Shown here one piece after another: positions 8,234 through 17,369 of a DNA stretch of 30,807 bases. This DNA comes from Flavobacteriales bacterium (lineage in GTDB: Bacteria; Bacteroidota; Bacteroidia; Flavobacteriales; Flavobacteriaceae). The DNA is taken from assembly GCA_002747735.1 (NCBI GenBank), contig PDQE01000031.1, positions 1 through 30,807 on the forward strand. Direction: 5' to 3'. Every line of letters starts with the position of its first letter. Within the stretch, counting starts at the first letter, position 1. The notes under the pieces were generated by a model. It made no database searches. It was not told the DNA's origin and saw nothing but the letters and a program-made list of their open reading frames with translations. The position numbers and the translations under genes are program-made.

Positions 8234-10132
8234 TTAATATGCTCGTTCATTTTTTCCTTCGTAATAATTTACAAATGCCCTGTTCACTACTTTTGTACCA
8301 CCAATGGTAGGATAATTTCCGCTAAAATACCAATCGCCGGTATGATTTGGACAAGCCTTATGCAAATTTTCCAAGGGTTGAAAAATAACCCGTATTTCAG
8401 CGTGTATATTATCGGTTTTAAGCATTTGGGCTATTTTTTTGGAAATTTGATTTACTGTAAACGGATTGTAAATGGCTTTTACAAAGTTTTCTATTTTAGT
8501 TTCCGGTAAGTTGTGTTGGGCTTTACATTTCTTGTAAACACTTTCTATAATATCTTCTTTGTTGGTTTCTTTAAGTAGCTCAATAGCAGCTTTAAAGGCA
8601 ATAAATTCTTCTAATTTTGCCATGTCTATCCCATAGCAATCAGGGTATCTTATCTGAGGGGCAGAAGAGACAATAACTATTTTTTTTGGATGTAATCTGT
8701 CCAAAATTTTAATGATACTCTTTTTTAAGGTAGTACCTCGTACAATGCTATCGTCTATGATTACTAAATTATCGGTGGGTTTAACTACACCATAGGTGAT
8801 GTCGTAAACATGGGCTACTAAATCATCACGGCTGTTATCATCTGTAATAAATGTGCGTAGTTTTGCATCTTTTATGGCAATTTTTTCCAATCTGGGCCTT
8901 TCGGATAATATCTCGTTTACTTTTTCGGCTGATAAGGTGCGTTTTCCTTTTAGAAGCGTTTTAATTTTGTGTTGATTTAAGTATTTTTCTGCAGCTTCCG
9001 CCATACCAAAAAATGAGGTTTCGGCAGTGTTTGGGATATAGGAAAAAACAGTATTGTTTATGTCATTTTCTATGTGTTTAAGAATAGCGGGAAAAATTAA
9101 TCTGCCTAATTTTTTTCGTTCTTTATAAATTTTGGCATCACTGCCTCTTGAAAAATATATGCGTTCAAAAGAACAGGCTTTATTTTCACGTTGTTTTAAA
9201 ACAGGATAAACAGAAGTATGCCCGTTTTTTTTAACAACAAGAGCATGTCCCCTGTCCAATTCTATCACATCATTAAACTCCACATTAAAAGTAGTTTGTA
9301 TAACAGATCGTTCTGAAGCTACTACTACTACCTCATCATCTTTATAATAATATGCCGGCCTTATCCCCGATGGGTCACGGAGCACAAAGGCATCTCCATG
9401 GCCTATTAATCCTGCCATGGCATAGCCACCATCCCAACTTTTGGCAGCTCTTTTTAGGATACGTTGTACATCCAGCTCTTTTTCTATTACCACAGAGGCA
9501 TCTTTTTTATTAATGTTTTTCTCTTTGCATTCATCGTAAATTTTCTGTACTTCGTCATCTAAAAAATGCCCTATTTTCTCCATTACTGTAACCGTGTCCG
9601 TATTTTCTTTTGGATGCTGCCCTAGTTCTATAAGTTCATGCAACATATCATACGAATTGGTCATGTTAAAATTACCGGCTACTATAAGGTTTTTATGCTT
9701 CCAGTTGTTTTGCCGTAAAAACGGATGTACATTTTCTATACTGTTTTTGCCAAAAGTACCATATCGCACATGTCCTAAAAACACATTGCCCACATAAGGC
9801 ATGTTGTTTATTTGCCAGTTAACATCGGTTTTTTTATCAGGATTATCTACTAAAATACCATTAATTCTGTCATTAATCTTTTTGAATATATCCTGTATGG
9901 GAGATTGCTGGTTAGACCGTACCCTGCTTATAAACCGTGTACCCGGTGGTACGTCAAATTTTATACTGGCAAGGCCTGCCCCGTCTTGGCCGCGATTATG
10001 TTGTTTTTCCATTAACAAATACATTTTGTTAATGCCGTAAAAGGAAGTACCGTATTTTTTTTGATAGAAGTCTAGCGGTTTTAAAAGCCTTACCAGGGCT
10101 ATGCCACATTCATGTTTTATACTGTCACTCAT
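8234..10132 (-). CDS. Long amidophosphoribosyltransferase-like protein (PurF family)
   Basis: Predicted to use glutamine-derived ammonia and PRPP to make 5-phosphoribosylamine, the first step of purine synthesis. The N-terminal Ntn-hydrolase domain begins HECGIAL, with the candidate nucleophile C9 exposed after removal of an 8-residue propeptide. RGQDGAGLAS and VRYGTFG follow. The C-terminal phosphoribosyltransferase domain has the PRPP signature VIIDDSIVRGTT (D460/D461). At 632 residues it is well over 100 longer than standard PurF (about 470-510), with an insertion before the PRPP loop (about 370-440) and an extended tail. Flavobacteria often carry such a long paralogue besides ordinary purF, so its exact reaction is uncertain and I give no symbol. 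It lies downstream of, and on the same strand as, the PfkB kinase, separated by 290 bases. Confidence 0.82.
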   Translation of the reverse strand: MSDSIKHECGIALVRLLKPLDFYQKKYGTSFYGINKMYLLMEKQHNRGQDGAGLASIKFDVPPGTRFISRVRSNQQSPIQDIFKKINDRINGILVDNPDKKTDVNWQINNMPYVGNVFLGHVRYGTFGKNSIENVHPFLRQNNWKHKNLIVAGNFNMTNSYDMLHELIELGQHPKENTDTVTVMEKIGHFLDDEVQKIYDECKEKNINKKDASVVIEKELDVQRILKRAAKSWDGGYAMAGLIGHGDAFVLRDPSGIRPAYYYKDDEVVVVASERSVIQTTFNVEFNDVIELDRGHALVVKKNGHTSVYPVLKQRENKACSFERIYFSRGSDAKIYKERKKLGRLIFPAILKHIENDINNTVFSYIPNTAETSFFGMAEAAEKYLNQHKIKTLLKGKRTLSAEKVNEILSERPRLEKIAIKDAKLRTFITDDNSRDDLVAHVYDITYGVVKPTDNLVIIDDSIVRGTTLKKSIIKILDRLHPKKIVIVSSAPQIRYPDCYGIDMAKLEEFIAFKAAIELLKETNKEDIIESVYKKCKAQHNLPETKIENFVKAIYNPFTVNQISKKIAQMLKTDNIHAEIRVIFQPLENLHKACPNHTGDWYFSGNYPTIGGTKVVNRAFVNYYEGKNERAY

Positions 10133-10353
10133 TTGTTGTTATTGAGTTAATGTGTTTGTGGTTATTATGTATAATTGAGATTGTTCATTGGAGTTGAGTA
10201 AACAACGGCTCATATTTATTTAAACGTCAATTGTTTTGTCTTTATATTCGTTTACAGTCTTTTTCCAAATAATTAATACCTTAGAGGTAAATATTTTGCT
10301 TTAATAACACAATTATTCACTACTAAAGGCTACTTCTTAGGCCAAATCTGCCA

Positions 10354-10371
10354 GTTTTCGGAGCGGAAAAC
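10354..10371. repeat. Hairpin between PfkB and PurF-like genes
   Basis: GTTTTC and GAAAAC flank a 6-base loop, with CC/GG pairing possible beyond a bulged A. The T6 run that follows at 10378-10383 is on the plus side, opposite to the local direction of transcription, so its role as a terminator of pfkB is doubtful. I see nothing else in the 290-base gap. Confidence 0.35.
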
Positions 10372-10422
10372 GGCCACTTTTTTACAATCCTGTAGCTTTG
10401 GCAAAGGATTGCCAACTAAATA

Positions 10423-11349
10423 CTAAGCCAATGCTATCTCAAACTGCGTTAATTCTTTAAATTGTGTCAGGCGTTTCTGTATTTCTTCTTTGGATAAATA
10501 TTCCATTCTTCTGGTGCCAAATTTTTCTACGCAAAATGATGCCAAATTAGACCCGTAAATCACGGCGTTTTTCATATTATCAAAAGAAATATCTTTAGTT
10601 TTTGCCAAGTATCCTATAAATCCACCGGCAAAAGTGTCTCCTGCACCGGTGGGGTCAAAAATCTCTTCTAAAGGCAATGCCGGAGCAAAAAATATTTGCT
10701 TCTCGTGAAACAATAAAGCTCCGTGCTCTCCTTTTTTTATCACTACGAATTTTGGGCCAAATTTTGAAATCCGTTCTGCTGCCTTTACCAGAGAATATTC
10801 TCCACTTAGCTGTCGGGCTTCTTCATCATTTATGGTAACTACATCTACTTTTTTTAAGGCTTTTAGCAATTCATCCCAGGTGTTGTCCATCCAAAAATTC
10901 ATGGTGTCCAGAACGGTGAGCTTTGGCCGGTTAGGTATTTGATCAATTATAGATAGTTGGATATTAGGATGCAAATTGCCCAACATTAAAAAATCTGTAT
11001 TTTTAAAAGATTCCGGCACTTTTGGGTTAAAATCTGCCAAAACATTGAGTTCAGTAGTCAGTGTATCCCGTACATTTAAATCATTATGATATTTTCCTTT
11101 CCAGAAAAAAGTTTTACCATTTTTCACTATTTCTATCCCCGTGGTGTCTATGCCTTTGCTTTTAAACATTTCTAAATACCCTTCGGGAAAATCGCCACCT
11201 ACTACGGATACAATTCCGGTTGCCACATCAAATTTGGAAGCAGACAGGGCTATATAAGTGGCCGCACCACCCAAAGTCTTATCCGTTTTGCCAAAAGGCG
11301 TTTCCACAGCATCAAAAGCTATGGTGCCCACTATTAAAAGTTTACTCAT
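10423..11349 (-). CDS. PfkB-family sugar or nucleoside kinase
   Basis: An ATP-dependent kinase of the ribokinase fold, 308 residues. The N-terminal substrate side shows GGAATYIALSASKF, and the C-terminal signature DPTGAGDTFAGGFIGYLA contains the anion hole and catalytic base D238. TINDEEARQL is the usual mid-domain motif. The substrate (ribose, adenosine, fructose-type or other) cannot be decided from these motifs. Proximity to a PurF-like gene makes a purine or ribose substrate tempting, but that is only inference. It is transcribed divergently from sufE. A minus-strand -7 box (CAAAAATA on the plus strand, 11416-11423) would give a leader of about 60 nt. Confidence 0.87.
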   Translation of the reverse strand: MSKLLIVGTIAFDAVETPFGKTDKTLGGAATYIALSASKFDVATGIVSVVGGDFPEGYLEMFKSKGIDTTGIEIVKNGKTFFWKGKYHNDLNVRDTLTTELNVLADFNPKVPESFKNTDFLMLGNLHPNIQLSIIDQIPNRPKLTVLDTMNFWMDNTWDELLKALKKVDVVTINDEEARQLSGEYSLVKAAERISKFGPKFVVIKKGEHGALLFHEKQIFFAPALPLEEIFDPTGAGDTFAGGFIGYLAKTKDISFDNMKNAVIYGSNLASFCVEKFGTRRMEYLSKEEIQKRLTQFKELTQFEIALA

Positions 11350-11407
11350 TATGAAATCTAATTGGTCATTGGTCTATAGCCATTAAAATAGACTAAAGAC
11401 TATTTAG

Positions 11408-11423
11408 TATCTTTGCAAAAATA
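11408..11423. promoter_or_regulatory. Back-to-back divergent -7 boxes for sufE and pfkB
   Basis: TATCTTTG (11408-11415, plus strand) is followed directly by CAAAAATA, which is TATTTTTG on the minus strand. Both match TAnnTTTG. The plus box would serve sufE with a leader of about 14 nt, the minus box the kinase gene. An inverted repeat GTCTAT-N10-ATAGAC (11372-11393) lies just to the left. Confidence 0.5.
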
Positions 11424-11433
11424 AGTTTTAATA

Positions 11434-11859
11434 ATGAGTATAAAAGAAATACAGGAAGAAATTATAGACGAATTTTCACTTTTTGAAGATTGGATGCAAC
11501 GTTATGAGCATTTAATAGAACTGGGAAGGGATATTCCACTTATTGACAAAATATATAAAACAGACGATAATACCATAAAAGGCTGTCAGTCAAAAGTTTG
11601 GCTTCACGCTGATATTGTGGATGATAAAGTAATTTTTACAGCTGACAGTGATGCCATTATTACCAAAGGTATAATAGCTCTTCTGTTAAGGGTGTTTTCG
11701 CATCATACTCCTGATGAAATTATAGCTGCGGATACTCAATTTATTGATAGAATAGGCTTAAAAGAACATTTGTCACCTACAAGGGCTAATGGTTTGGTGG
11801 CAATGATAAAACAACTAAAAATATATGCTTTTGCTTTTAAAGCAAAAGCAAAAGGGTGA
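11434..11859 (+). CDS. sufE: Cysteine desulfuration protein SufE
   Basis: Accepts persulfide sulfur from the cysteine desulfurase SufS and passes it to the SUF iron-sulfur cluster scaffold. The 141 residues match a full-length SufE. The sulfur-accepting cysteine is C51 in IKGCQSKVW, the same number as in E. coli, and HLSPTRANGL is the conserved C-terminal motif. The protein ends in a Lys/Ala tail (FAFKAKAKG) encoded by an almost perfect DNA palindrome. No other suf genes are beside it, so the rest of the pathway must be elsewhere in the genome. Confidence 0.94.
   Translation: MSIKEIQEEIIDEFSLFEDWMQRYEHLIELGRDIPLIDKIYKTDDNTIKGCQSKVWLHADIVDDKVIFTADSDAIITKGIIALLLRVFSHHTPDEIIAADTQFIDRIGLKEHLSPTRANGLVAMIKQLKIYAFAFKAKAKG
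11827..11849. repeat. Palindrome inside the sufE 3' end
   Basis: GCTTTTGCTTT and AAAGCAAAAGC are perfect 11-bp arms around one T. It lies within the coding sequence, 10 bases before the end of the stop codon, and encodes alternating Ala/Phe/Lys. No T-run follows, so it is not a standard terminator. It could protect the mRNA 3' end. Confidence 0.5.
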
Positions 11860-11933
11860 AAAACCTTACTGTAAAGGTGGAACTATCGGTAATTTTTTAA
11901 AAAAATCTTCTTTTTTAATACAAGTAATAGTTG

Positions 11934-11941
11934 TAATTTTG
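11934..11941 (+). promoter_or_regulatory. -7 box of the PpiD-like gene
   Basis: TAATTTTG matches TAnnTTTG and is followed by CA. The implied leader is about 80 nt. Confidence 0.45.
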
Positions 11942-12029
11942 CACCCTGTAAAAAATTTTAAATAAAGTTTTTACGTAGAATTCGGTTAGATTAAAATAAA
12001 AACTAAACCATTAAATAAAATAATTTATA

Positions 12030-14171
12030 ATGGCCATATTATCAAAAATTAGAGAACGTTCTATTTTCTTAATAGTTATCATAGCCTTGGCGTTGTTCTC
12101 TTTTGTTATAGGAGATGTTTTTACCCGTGGTGGATTTGGAGGCAATTCCAATTCTGTAGGTGAAATTAACAATGAAAACATCAGTGTACAAGAATTTGCC
12201 GCTCTCGTAGAGCAACAGCGAAATGCTTCGCAGGGCAGAAATTCTCAGATACAAAGTGTAAACGCAGCATGGAATAATCTAATACGGCAAAAAGTATATG
12301 AAAGCCAATTAGAAAAATCAGGAATAGTGGTAGGTGAAAAAGATGTTTGGGAAGAAATAAAACGTCAGCCATTTGTGCAAAACAGCCCGCAATTTAAAAA
12401 CGAAGCCGGCCTTTTTGACGAGGATAAACTCAAAGAATACATTGCCGGTTTAAAAGATGCCAAAGACGATAATGAGCAAAGCAGAGCGGCATGGCTTAGT
12501 TGGAGGGATTTTGAAGAAAATATAAAAACCGGTATAGAAATAAAAGCATATAATAGTTTGGTTAGTTCTGCAATAAATCCCACTTTTCCACAGGCAGAGA
12601 ACTATTACACTAACCAAAATACCAAGTTAAATATACAATATGTCTATGTACCTTTTACTGCAGTAAAAGATTCTGTAGTCAGTGTTTCGGATGATGAAAT
12701 AAAGAATTATGTAAAAAATCATCCCAAACAGTTTGATTCCGAAGCCACAAGAGATGTTAGCTATGTAAAATTTGATTTAGTTGCTACTGCCGAGGATGAA
12801 GCAGCCATAAAATCTGAATTGGAAGCCTTAAAGAATGACCGTGAAGAATATAGTAATGCAGCCAAAGGCAATATAACGATAAAAGGGCTTAAAAACACGG
12901 AAGACATAACCAACTTTTTTAGGTTGCAAAGTTCTGATTTACCTTTAGACGAACGTTTTTATACAAAAAATACGGTAAATAAAGCTATAGCTGATACGGT
13001 ATTTAATATGAACATAGGTGATGTTTACGGGCCTTTTAAAGATGCCGGTTATTTTAAAATTACAAAATTAATAGATGTAAAACAGTTACCCGATTCTGTT
13101 AAAGCCAGACATATTTTAATAAGTTATGCCGGCAGTGCCGTAAATGACCCGTCTATTACCCTTTCTGAGACAGAGGCTAAAAAACAAGCCGATAGCCTGT
13201 TAACAGTTGTAAAAAATGATCCTGATAGATTTGGAGATTTGGCTAAAGAGCTTTCGGCTGATAAGATGAGTGCTGTAAATGGTGGGGATTTAAAATGGTT
13301 TACTTATAATGCTATGGTTCCGGAATTCAGAGATTTTACATTTGAAAATTCTAAGGGTACTTTTGGAGTGGTTAAAACCCAATTTGGTTTTCACGTTATT
13401 GAAGTTTTAGAACAAAAAAATTCACAAAAACAAGTAAAATTGGCCACTTTTGCCCGGAAAATAGATGCCTCTGAAGAAACAGAAAATGCCATTTATCAAA
13501 AAGCTGAATTATTTGCATCAGAACTCAATGAAGGTAAAGATCTTGAATCTCTTGCAAAGGAACAGAATGTTAAAATACAGCAAGTTGTGGGGCTTAAACC
13601 AATGGACGAAAGGGTTTCTGCTTTGGGCAACCAACGTCAAATTGTAAATTGGGCTTTTAATAAAGATACCGAATTAAATGACATTAAACGGTTTGATGTG
13701 GACAAGGGTTATACAGTAGTAAAACTTACAGGAAAAAGGCCAGAAGGCCTAAATATCGGCAATCAAAAAGCAGCTATTAGAACAAAATTGCTCAATGAGA
13801 AAAAAACAGCACTTATAAAAGAGAAAATGAGTGGTAAAGACTTAAAAGCCATTGCCAATGCTTATAATACAACGGTACTAACTTCCAATGCAGTATCTCT
13901 GGCTAGCCCGGCATTGCCCAATATAGGTAGGGCAGAACAGTTTGCCGGTATCATAGTTGTTTTGGATGAAGGTAAACAATACACAGGTATTCCCGCTAAA
14001 AAAGGTGTATTTGCCGTTAAAATCCTTAAAAAAGAATTACCGCCAAAGATGGATAATTATGCAGGAACTTTAACTACTCTTAAAAATAATTATAAAAGCA
14101 AAAACAGCAAGCTCTATGAAACTTTAAAAGAATTTGCTGAGATAGAAGATAATCGGGCAACTTTTTACTAA
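12030..14171 (+). CDS. PpiD/SurA-type membrane-anchored peptidyl-prolyl isomerase
   Basis: A 713-residue periplasmic folding factor expected to help outer-membrane and secreted proteins fold as they leave the Sec translocon. One N-terminal membrane segment (about residues 12-30, SIFLIVIIALALFSFVIG) anchors it with the bulk in the periplasm. A SurA/PpiD N-terminal chaperone helix bundle follows (about 40-230). The parvulin domain runs from about 358 (VKARHIL) to 462 (FGFHVIEVLE), with the usual GGDLKWF and FGVVKTQFGFHVIE strands. A further C-terminal region has weak parvulin-like character but lacks the motifs. Family length is usually 620-710, so this is full size. It is monocistronic and carries the 31-bp repeat 12 bases after its stop. 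Confidence 0.9.
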   Translation: MAILSKIRERSIFLIVIIALALFSFVIGDVFTRGGFGGNSNSVGEINNENISVQEFAALVEQQRNASQGRNSQIQSVNAAWNNLIRQKVYESQLEKSGIVVGEKDVWEEIKRQPFVQNSPQFKNEAGLFDEDKLKEYIAGLKDAKDDNEQSRAAWLSWRDFEENIKTGIEIKAYNSLVSSAINPTFPQAENYYTNQNTKLNIQYVYVPFTAVKDSVVSVSDDEIKNYVKNHPKQFDSEATRDVSYVKFDLVATAEDEAAIKSELEALKNDREEYSNAAKGNITIKGLKNTEDITNFFRLQSSDLPLDERFYTKNTVNKAIADTVFNMNIGDVYGPFKDAGYFKITKLIDVKQLPDSVKARHILISYAGSAVNDPSITLSETEAKKQADSLLTVVKNDPDRFGDLAKELSADKMSAVNGGDLKWFTYNAMVPEFRDFTFENSKGTFGVVKTQFGFHVIEVLEQKNSQKQVKLATFARKIDASEETENAIYQKAELFASELNEGKDLESLAKEQNVKIQQVVGLKPMDERVSALGNQRQIVNWAFNKDTELNDIKRFDVDKGYTVVKLTGKRPEGLNIGNQKAAIRTKLLNEKKTALIKEKMSGKDLKAIANAYNTTVLTSNAVSLASPALPNIGRAEQFAGIIVVLDEGKQYTGIPAKKGVFAVKILKKELPPKMDNYAGTLTTLKNNYKSKNSKLYETLKEFAEIEDNRATFY

Positions 14172-14182
14172 AAGCCCTGTCC

Positions 14183-14213
14183 TGTAATAGCTAAATCTTT
14201 GCGGATTTTAGGT
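14183..14213 (+). repeat. 31-bp 3'-UTR repeat, copy 2
   Basis: Contains TAAATCTTTGCGGATTTTAG. It matches the reverse complement of 8185-8215 over 31 bases with a single mismatch (C14191). CTAAATC and GATTTTAG can pair with one bulge around TTTGCG. Confidence 0.75.
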
Positions 14214-14698
14214 TGAAAATAAATCCGGACAAAAACTTATGCTGTTATCCGTCTTTTGAGTAGTGTTTCAAATTTTGATGCGTTATTTCTGTATAACCAA
14301 TATATAGTCTAGTTGCTCTTTTGGCCGTTAAAAAGTCGTAAATTTATTCTGGGAAGCCATTATTTTTTTATTCCCTGAAAAATCATCAGGTTAATAATAA
14401 ATGCATTGGCCAAATAGCAAAATCTTCGGATAAAAATTACCATTGAAAATCTCATTTACTTATATACAGAAAGGTATTATTTTATCTTACAAATTATATT
14501 ATTTTCGTTTTCTTTGGTCTTCAATCATTTTTTATATAAATTGCCCTTGATTATCCGTTAAATCACTTTAATATTGATTCTTTTTTATTTTATTGATTAT
14601 CAGCAAAATAAAACAAAATTAAAAGTGTTTTTACAGATGTCTTATTGATATTATTTACATATTTTTAAACAGTTTTTAATAATTTATGCTAATTATTG

Positions 14699-14706
14699 TA
14701 TCTTTG
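14699..14706 (+). promoter_or_regulatory. -7 box of ompA-like gene
   Basis: TATCTTTG matches TAnnTTTG and is followed by CA, 44 bases before the ATG. Highly expressed outer-membrane protein genes in this group use this box. Confidence 0.5.
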
Positions 14707-14750
14707 CATCGCATTTTTTAACTGGAAACTATAAATTTAATTTAATAAAA

Positions 14751-16115
14751 ATGAAACAATTAAAAAGAATTTTATTCGCAACTGCACTTCTATTCGCACT
14801 TAGTGTGAGTGCACAAGATGAAAACAATCCGTTTTCTGTGGACTTTGGTATTAATGCCGTTGATTTTTATCCTACAAACCAAGCCGGACAAGGCAAATGG
14901 TTTGATGAGTTTGGAAATATAGATGACCACTACAATATGGTACCTTCTATTTCCAGATTAAGAGTGGGTAGATATCTTGGTGGTGGTTTTGGTATAGGCC
15001 TTTCCGGATCTCTTAATAAAATAGAGAAAATAGGAGATATGTCTGCCAATGACCTTTCTTACATAGGTGCTGACTTAGACATTCGTTATGCATTAAACAA
15101 TCTATGGAATAAATCTTCTTGGTTTGACCCCTTCCTACAAATAGGTGGTGGTTATACCTGGATAGATGATTTAGGTGCCGGTACTGCTAATGGAGGTGTA
15201 GGTATCAACTTCTGGTTTAATGATTTTATCGGTTTAAACTTTCAGACAAATTACAAACACTCTTTTGATGAAGATCGTGTAATGCCGCATTTCCAACATG
15301 CTGCCGGTTTAGTTATCCGTTTTGGAGGTAAAGATACTGATAGTGATGGTATATATGACAAAGATGATGAGTGTCCAGAGGTTGCCGGTTTAGAAGCCTT
15401 TAACGGTTGCCCTGATACTGATGGCGATGGCATTAAAGATAGCGATGACGCTTGTCCTGAAGTTGCCGGTTTAGCCGCCTTAAACGGTTGTCCTGATGCT
15501 GATGGAGACGGTGTTGCAGATAAAGACGATGAGTGTCCAAACGAAGCTGGTACAGTTGCCAATAACGGTTGTCCTGATGCTGATGGTGATGGCGTATATG
15601 ATAAAGATGATGATTGTAAGGATGTAGCTGGCCCGGTTGAAAATAAAGGTTGTCCATGGCCTGATGCTGATGGTGATGGCGTATTTGACAAAGACGATAA
15701 CTGTCCTAATGAAGCTGGTCCTGCTTCTAATCAAGGTTGTCCTGAAAAGGTGATTACTGTAGAAGCCAAGAAGAAATTAGATCAGTTTGCTAAAAATATC
15801 TATTTCCGAGTTGGTAAATCTGACTTTAGAGTAGGTGTTGAAGAGAAATTAGACCTTATTGTAGACATTATGAAAGAATACAAAGATTCTGATTTCCATA
15901 TAGAAGGCCATACAGACAGCTCAGGTTCTGATAAATTGAACCAAAAACTTTCTGAAGAAAGAGCTAAAGCGGTAATGGACTACTTAGTATCTAAAGGAAT
16001 AGACGCAAGCAGATTAACCTCTAAAGGTTATGGAGAAGCTAATCCTATAGCTACCAATAAAACTAGTGCCGGTAGAGCCAAAAACAGAAGAGTTGACATT
16101 ACTTTAAAGAAATAA
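14751..16115 (+). CDS. OmpA-family outer-membrane protein with thrombospondin type-3 repeats
   Basis: A 454-residue abundant-porin-type protein that ties the outer membrane to peptidoglycan. The signal peptide is residues 1-21 (cleavage SVSA|QDE). A beta-barrel of about 170 residues follows ([33 protein letters not shown]). Residues 195-332 hold five acidic thrombospondin type-3 repeats of the form DxDGDGVxDKDDxCP, a calcium-binding rod with paired cysteines. The C-terminal OmpA domain has IEGHTDSSG and SEERAKAV with D389 and R404, the spacing of the diaminopimelate-binding pair. The repeats produce a long antisense open frame that is an artefact. The gene is monocistronic, with its own promoter and a very strong terminator. 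Confidence 0.95.
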   Translation: MKQLKRILFATALLFALSVSAQDENNPFSVDFGINAVDFYPTNQAGQGKWFDEFGNIDDHYNMVPSISRLRVGRYLGGGFGIGLSGSLNKIEKIGDMSANDLSYIGADLDIRYALNNLWNKSSWFDPFLQIGGGYTWIDDLGAGTANGGVGINFWFNDFIGLNFQTNYKHSFDEDRVMPHFQHAAGLVIRFGGKDTDSDGIYDKDDECPEVAGLEAFNGCPDTDGDGIKDSDDACPEVAGLAALNGCPDADGDGVADKDDECPNEAGTVANNGCPDADGDGVYDKDDDCKDVAGPVENKGCPWPDADGDGVFDKDDNCPNEAGPASNQGCPEKVITVEAKKKLDQFAKNIYFRVGKSDFRVGVEEKLDLIVDIMKEYKDSDFHIEGHTDSSGSDKLNQKLSEERAKAVMDYLVSKGIDASRLTSKGYGEANPIATNKTSAGRAKNRRVDITLKK

Positions 16116-16144
16116 GGCAGTTAACACTTTAAGTTAATAAATAT

Positions 16145-16182
16145 GGCCTCAAAGGTTTTTAAAACCTTTGAGGCCTTTTTTT
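16145..16182 (+). terminator. Strong intrinsic terminator of ompA-like gene
   Basis: GGCCTCAAAGGTTTT and AAAACCTTTGAGGCC pair perfectly over 15 bp around one T and are followed by T7 at 16176-16182. The T-run is on the plus side. The sequence is a close relative of the nrdJ terminator. Confidence 0.92.
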
Positions 16183-16268
16183 ATACCCAAAATGTTACAC
16201 CCGTAGTATGTCTTTCAAACCTTTTTGGGATTAGTTTTGGAACTTTTTCGGGATTTAAAATAATGCTG

Positions 16269-17309
16269 TTAAAAAGAATTCCAGCCCTGGGCGGTTATAG
16301 GCACTTTCTGGTTGCCTCGGGTAATTAAATTTACACCGTTAGCTTCTTCAGTAATATGGCCAATGACTGTAAAATTAGGATTGCCTTTTATTTTGTCAAA
16401 ATTATCCAAGGCTGTGGTAAATAGCAGTTCGTAGTCTTCACCACCGCTAAGGGCAATGGTAGTGCTGTCAAGGTTTAATTCTTCACAGGTACTAATTACT
16501 TGTGGGTCTAAGGGCAGTTTATCTTCAAATAAATTACAACCCGCTTTACTTTGCGTACAGATGTGTAAAATCTCTGAAGAAAGGCCATCGCTTATATCTA
16601 TCATCGCGGTTGGTTTTATGTCTAACTGTTTTAGTAGCAGTGGAATGTCTTTTCTGGCCTCTGGTTTTAGTTGTCGCTCTACTAAATAGGTGTAGTTTTC
16701 CAATTCCGGCTGTGCATTAGGATTTACCTGAAACACCTGTTTTTCGCGTTCCAGGACTTGTAAGCCTAAGTAGGCGGCTCCTATATCACCGGTTAGTACC
16801 ACCAAATCATTGGGTTTAGCACCATTTCTATAAACTACTTCATTTTTTTCGGCAAAACCTATTGCCGTAATGCTTATTAACAAGCCTTTAGTAGAAGAGG
16901 TGGTATCACCCCCTACTAAATCTACTTTATAATTGGCACAAGCTAAATGAATACCCGCGTACAATTCTTCTATGGCTTCTAACGGAAATCGGTTAGAGAC
17001 TGCTATAGAAACCGTTATTTGAGTAGCCTTGCCATTCATGGCATAAACGTCAGAAAGGTTTACTATAACTGCTTTGTAGCCCAAGTGTTTTAGTGGCATA
17101 TAAGTCAAGTCAAAATGAATGCCTTCTATGAGTAAATCTGTGGTGATAAGCGTTTGTTTGTTCTTAAAAGCCAATACGGCTGCATCGTCACCCACACCTT
17201 TTACCGTTTCTTTGTGGCGTAGTTCTATGTCTTTGGTAAGATGATTTATTAAGCCAAATTCACCCAATTCTGATAAAGAAGTTTTAGATTGATTTTTATC
17301 TTCAAGCAT
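16269..17309 (-). CDS. thiL: Thiamine-monophosphate kinase
   Basis: Phosphorylates thiamine monophosphate to the active cofactor thiamine diphosphate, the last step of vitamin B1 synthesis. The AIR-synthase-related fold is clear: GVGDDAAVL, TTDLLIEGIHFDL (metal and ATP binding), NLSDVYAMNG, LVGGDTTSS, and MIDISDGLSSEI in the C-terminal half. The frame is open to a GTG at 17339, but I chose the ATG at 17309 (347 residues, MLEDKNQ...). It matches the usual Flavobacteria start, and the predicted -7 box (17341-17348) would put the transcription start at or below the GTG. No TPP riboswitch or other thi genes are adjacent. Confidence 0.93.
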   Translation of the reverse strand: MLEDKNQSKTSLSELGEFGLINHLTKDIELRHKETVKGVGDDAAVLAFKNKQTLITTDLLIEGIHFDLTYMPLKHLGYKAVIVNLSDVYAMNGKATQITVSIAVSNRFPLEAIEELYAGIHLACANYKVDLVGGDTTSSTKGLLISITAIGFAEKNEVVYRNGAKPNDLVVLTGDIGAAYLGLQVLEREKQVFQVNPNAQPELENYTYLVERQLKPEARKDIPLLLKQLDIKPTAMIDISDGLSSEILHICTQSKAGCNLFEDKLPLDPQVISTCEELNLDSTTIALSGGEDYELLFTTALDNFDKIKGNPNFTVIGHITEEANGVNLITRGNQKVPITAQGWNSF

Positions 17310-17340
17310 ATCTGTAAAATTTGTACTATTTTTAGTCACG

Positions 17341-17348
17341 CAAAATTA
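17341..17348 (-). promoter_or_regulatory. -7 box of thiL
   Basis: The minus strand reads TAATTTTG, followed by CG, a match to TAnnTTTG about 31 bases before the chosen ATG. Confidence 0.45.
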
Positions 17349-17369
17349 CGATTAAAATGCGTAATGAAT

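Larger units (their letters stand above)
14172..14750. other. 579-base AT-rich gap upstream of ompA
   Basis: It contains the second copy of the 31-bp repeat at its left end and the ompA promoter at its right end. I could find no convincing coding frame, tRNA or gene remnant between them. The length would allow a long regulatory region or a small RNA, but no specific structure stands out. Confidence 0.5.

Noticed and set aside
15251..15734. Long antisense open frames opposite the OmpA thrombospondin repeats
   Set aside because: They mirror the periodic GAT/GGT codons of the calcium repeats in three frames, are low-complexity Ser/Pro or His/Gln sequence, and have no signal or domain.
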